From the NCBI GenBank assembly GCA_937894665.1, contig CALAWF010000083.1, forward strand, positions 1 to 7,490: 7,490 bases of DNA, written 5' to 3'. Source of the DNA: an uncultured bacterium (GTDB taxonomy: Bacteria > Cyanobacteriota > Vampirovibrionia > Gastranaerophilales > Gastranaerophilaceae). Below, piece by piece: positions 6,447 through 7,490 of this stretch. How positions within the stretch are numbered: position 1 is the stretch's first letter; each line of letters opens with the position of its first letter. The notes under the pieces are model-generated. The model was not told where the DNA came from, did no database searches, and saw nothing but the letters and a program-made list of their open reading frames with translations. Position numbers and translations under genes: made by a program.

Positions 6447-6475
6447 TTGATTTAAAAATACTTTCATGTTGTAAT
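6447..6475 (+). promoter_or_regulatory. Extended -10 promoter for ispH
   Basis: The -35 box is TTGATT (6447-6452) and the -10 box is TGTAAT (6470-6475), with a 17-bp spacer and a TG at 6467-6468 giving an extended -10. Transcription would start near 6482, leaving a leader of only about 26 nt. Two copies of ATTTAG (6425-6430, 6436-6441), 11 bp apart, lie directly upstream and could be helically phased contact sites. No terminator hairpin separates the end of the 1162-aa gene from this promoter. Confidence 0.6.
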
Positions 6476-6484
6476 GGTCTTACA

Positions 6485-6499
6485 GCAGGATTATCCTGC
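6485..6499 (+). promoter_or_regulatory. Short hairpin/palindrome just before the ispH start
   Basis: GCAGGAT-T-ATCCTGC is a perfect 7+1+7 palindrome. As RNA it gives a 6-bp stem GCAGGA/TCCTGC with a TTA loop. It sits at the very 5' end of the predicted transcript and ends 8 nt before the TTG start. The only Shine-Dalgarno-like AGGA (6487-6490) is buried in the stem and is too distant (17 nt) in linear sequence. It may be an operator just downstream of the transcription start, a 5'-end stabiliser, or a translational control element. Confidence 0.5.
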
Positions 6500-6507
6500 G
6501 AGTTCAT

Positions 6508-7389
6508 TTGAAAGAAGACAATTACAAATTGCCGAAAAAAATTATATTAGCTAAATTTGCAGGTTTTTGTTATGGTGTAAAAAGAGCCGTTGAAACCGTA
6601 AAAAAATTAAAAAGTGAAAACCCAGACCGTAATATTTGTGTACTTGGAGAATTAATTCACAATACACAAGTTATTGAAGAATTAAACGCAATGGGAATTA
6701 AATCGCTCAAAGAACTTCCTGAAAAAGGGGATGGAATTTGTGTTGTCCGCAGCCATGGGGAAAGTCCTGAAGTTTTTGAACAAATTGAAAAAGCAGGATT
6801 TGAAGTTTATGATTTGACTTGTCCTGATGTCAAAAAAGTTCAACAAAAAGCTATCGAACTTGCTCAAAATAATTATTTCTTAGTTATTGTAGGGAAAGCA
6901 ACTCATCCGGAAGTAATTGCAATTAAAGCCAATGCAGAACAATTTAGTAAAAATGTTTTGGTTGCAACAGAAGTAGAAGAATTAAAATCTCATGAACAAG
7001 AATTGAAGTCTGCGAAAAAAATAGGCGTAGTAGTTCAAACAACACAAATGATTTCAACTCTTAATAAAATCGTAGAGTATCTAACCCCATTAACAAAAGA
7101 ATTACTAATTGCAAATACAATTTGCAAAAGTACATCAATGCGTCAATCCGAAGCAAAAGAATTGGCTAAAAACAGTGATTTGATGATTGTTGTAGGCTCA
7201 AAAAAAAGTGCAAACACAACTCACTTGGCAGAAATCTTAAAAAACATAACTCCAACAATTCATATTGAAACAGAGCAAGAGTTAGATAATTATAAAGAGT
7301 TGATAGATAAATCTCAAAAAATATCAATTACCGCAGGAGCATCAACTCCAAATAGCGTAATTGAAAAAGTTATTGAAAAGATAAAATAA
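6508..7389 (+). CDS. ispH: 4-hydroxy-3-methylbut-2-enyl diphosphate reductase (IspH/LytB)
   Basis: This enzyme performs the last step of the MEP pathway: reductive dehydration of HMBPP to IPP and DMAPP by a cytosolic 4Fe-4S protein. The 293 residues match the family length. The cluster cysteines are Cys21 (A-G-F-C-Y-G-V-K-R-A-V), Cys105 (L-T-C-P-D-V) and Cys206 (I-C-K-S-T-S-M-R-Q). Substrate-pocket residues are His51 (G-E-L-I-H-N), His83 (R-S-H-G), His133 with Glu135 (A-T-H-P-E-V), the Q-T-T at 177-179, S234/N236 (S-K-K-S-A-N-T), and S279 in T-A-G-A-S. The second Ser of the usual S-S-N is Ala235 here. No in-frame ATG exists between the TAA at 6472 and the conserved core, so the start is TTG at 6508. 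TTG at 6529 is an alternative that would remove seven residues. Neither has a good Shine-Dalgarno. rpsA begins 48 bp downstream. Confidence 0.96.
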   Translation: MKEDNYKLPKKIILAKFAGFCYGVKRAVETVKKLKSENPDRNICVLGELIHNTQVIEELNAMGIKSLKELPEKGDGICVVRSHGESPEVFEQIEKAGFEVYDLTCPDVKKVQQKAIELAQNNYFLVIVGKATHPEVIAIKANAEQFSKNVLVATEVEELKSHEQELKSAKKIGVVVQTTQMISTLNKIVEYLTPLTKELLIANTICKSTSMRQSEAKELAKNSDLMIVVGSKKSANTTHLAEILKNITPTIHIETEQELDNYKELIDKSQKISITAGASTPNSVIEKVIEKIK

Positions 7390-7437
7390 AAAGTTGGTCA
7401 TTCAACAAAACAAATAAAGAAAAGGAGAATAAAACAA

Positions 7438-7490
7438 ATGACACAAGCAACATTAGACGATTTCGAAAAACTATTAGAAGAAAGTTTTTC
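7438..7490 (+). CDS. rpsA: Probable 30S ribosomal protein S1, 3'-truncated by window end
   Basis: Only 17 codons are visible: M-T-Q-A-T-L-D-D-F-E-K-L-L-E-E-S-F. A clear Shine-Dalgarno AAGGAG (7422-7427) lies 10 nt before the ATG. The D-D-F-x-x-L-L-E-E-S pattern is typical of S1 N-termini just before the first S1 (OB-fold) domain. Placement right after ispH matches a known arrangement (adjacent, or fused in some Clostridia). S1 binds mRNA on the 30S subunit and helps initiation on weak ribosome sites. The 48-bp gap after ispH shows no terminator, so the two are likely co-transcribed. The identity rests on a short segment plus context. Confidence 0.65.
   Translation, partial: MTQATLDDFEKLLEESF

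Noticed and set aside
6474..6554. 26-codon ORF from ATG 6474 overlapping the ispH start out of frame
   Set aside because: Its ATG falls within the predicted -10 box, there is no Shine-Dalgarno, and the ispH frame clearly takes over.
7393..7406. GTTG/CAAC inverted repeat between ispH and rpsA
   Set aside because: Only 4 bp of pairing and no T-run, so it does not support a terminator.

Overview
The window is low-GC bacterial DNA using the standard code: Trp is TGG, and the stops seen are TAG and TAA. All five main genes and the start of a sixth lie on the plus strand. The overall style suggests a gut-associated non-photosynthetic cyanobacterial relative (Vampirovibrionia/'Melainabacteria', order Gastranaerophilales). 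The hints are A-rich coding, a short N-terminal leader ending in a 'V-S-F-G' motif on one protein, an ispH-rpsA pair, and a FliK-like C-terminus on an uncharacterised protein. This placement is inference from recollection and was not tested by a search.

Layout: (1) 1-728 is the 3' part of a GNAT acetyltransferase gene that starts upstream of the window and probably encodes two tandem GNAT domains. (2) 761-1903 encodes a 380-aa protein with a Pro/Gln-rich N-terminus, a helical middle and a C-terminal region resembling the FliK hook-length-control C-terminal fold. (3) 1904-2128 is the main regulatory gap. It holds an extended -10 promoter whose -35 and -10 boxes are each embedded in a perfect 15-bp palindrome, followed by a 9-bp-stem RNA hairpin and a strong Shine-Dalgarno. 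(4) 2129-2851 encodes a 240-aa protein with a 45-residue leader before a signal-peptide-like segment. (5) 2936-6424 encodes a 1162-aa, Lys/Glu/Ala/Thr-rich, mostly helical protein with several internal repeats and no recognised domain. (6) A second extended -10 promoter and a short hairpin precede ispH (6508-7389, TTG start), the last enzyme of the MEP isoprenoid pathway. (7) The first 17 codons of a probable rpsA (ribosomal protein S1) close the window.

Together, two conserved housekeeping genes (ispH, rpsA) lie next to a block of three lineage-type proteins of unknown role. Genes 4 and 5 probably share the palindromic promoter, because no convincing terminator or strong promoter separates them. 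The promoter region at 2026-2059 and the repeat-built 1162-aa protein are the parts most worth following up. No RNA genes, CRISPR arrays, insertion sequences or attachment sites are visible.
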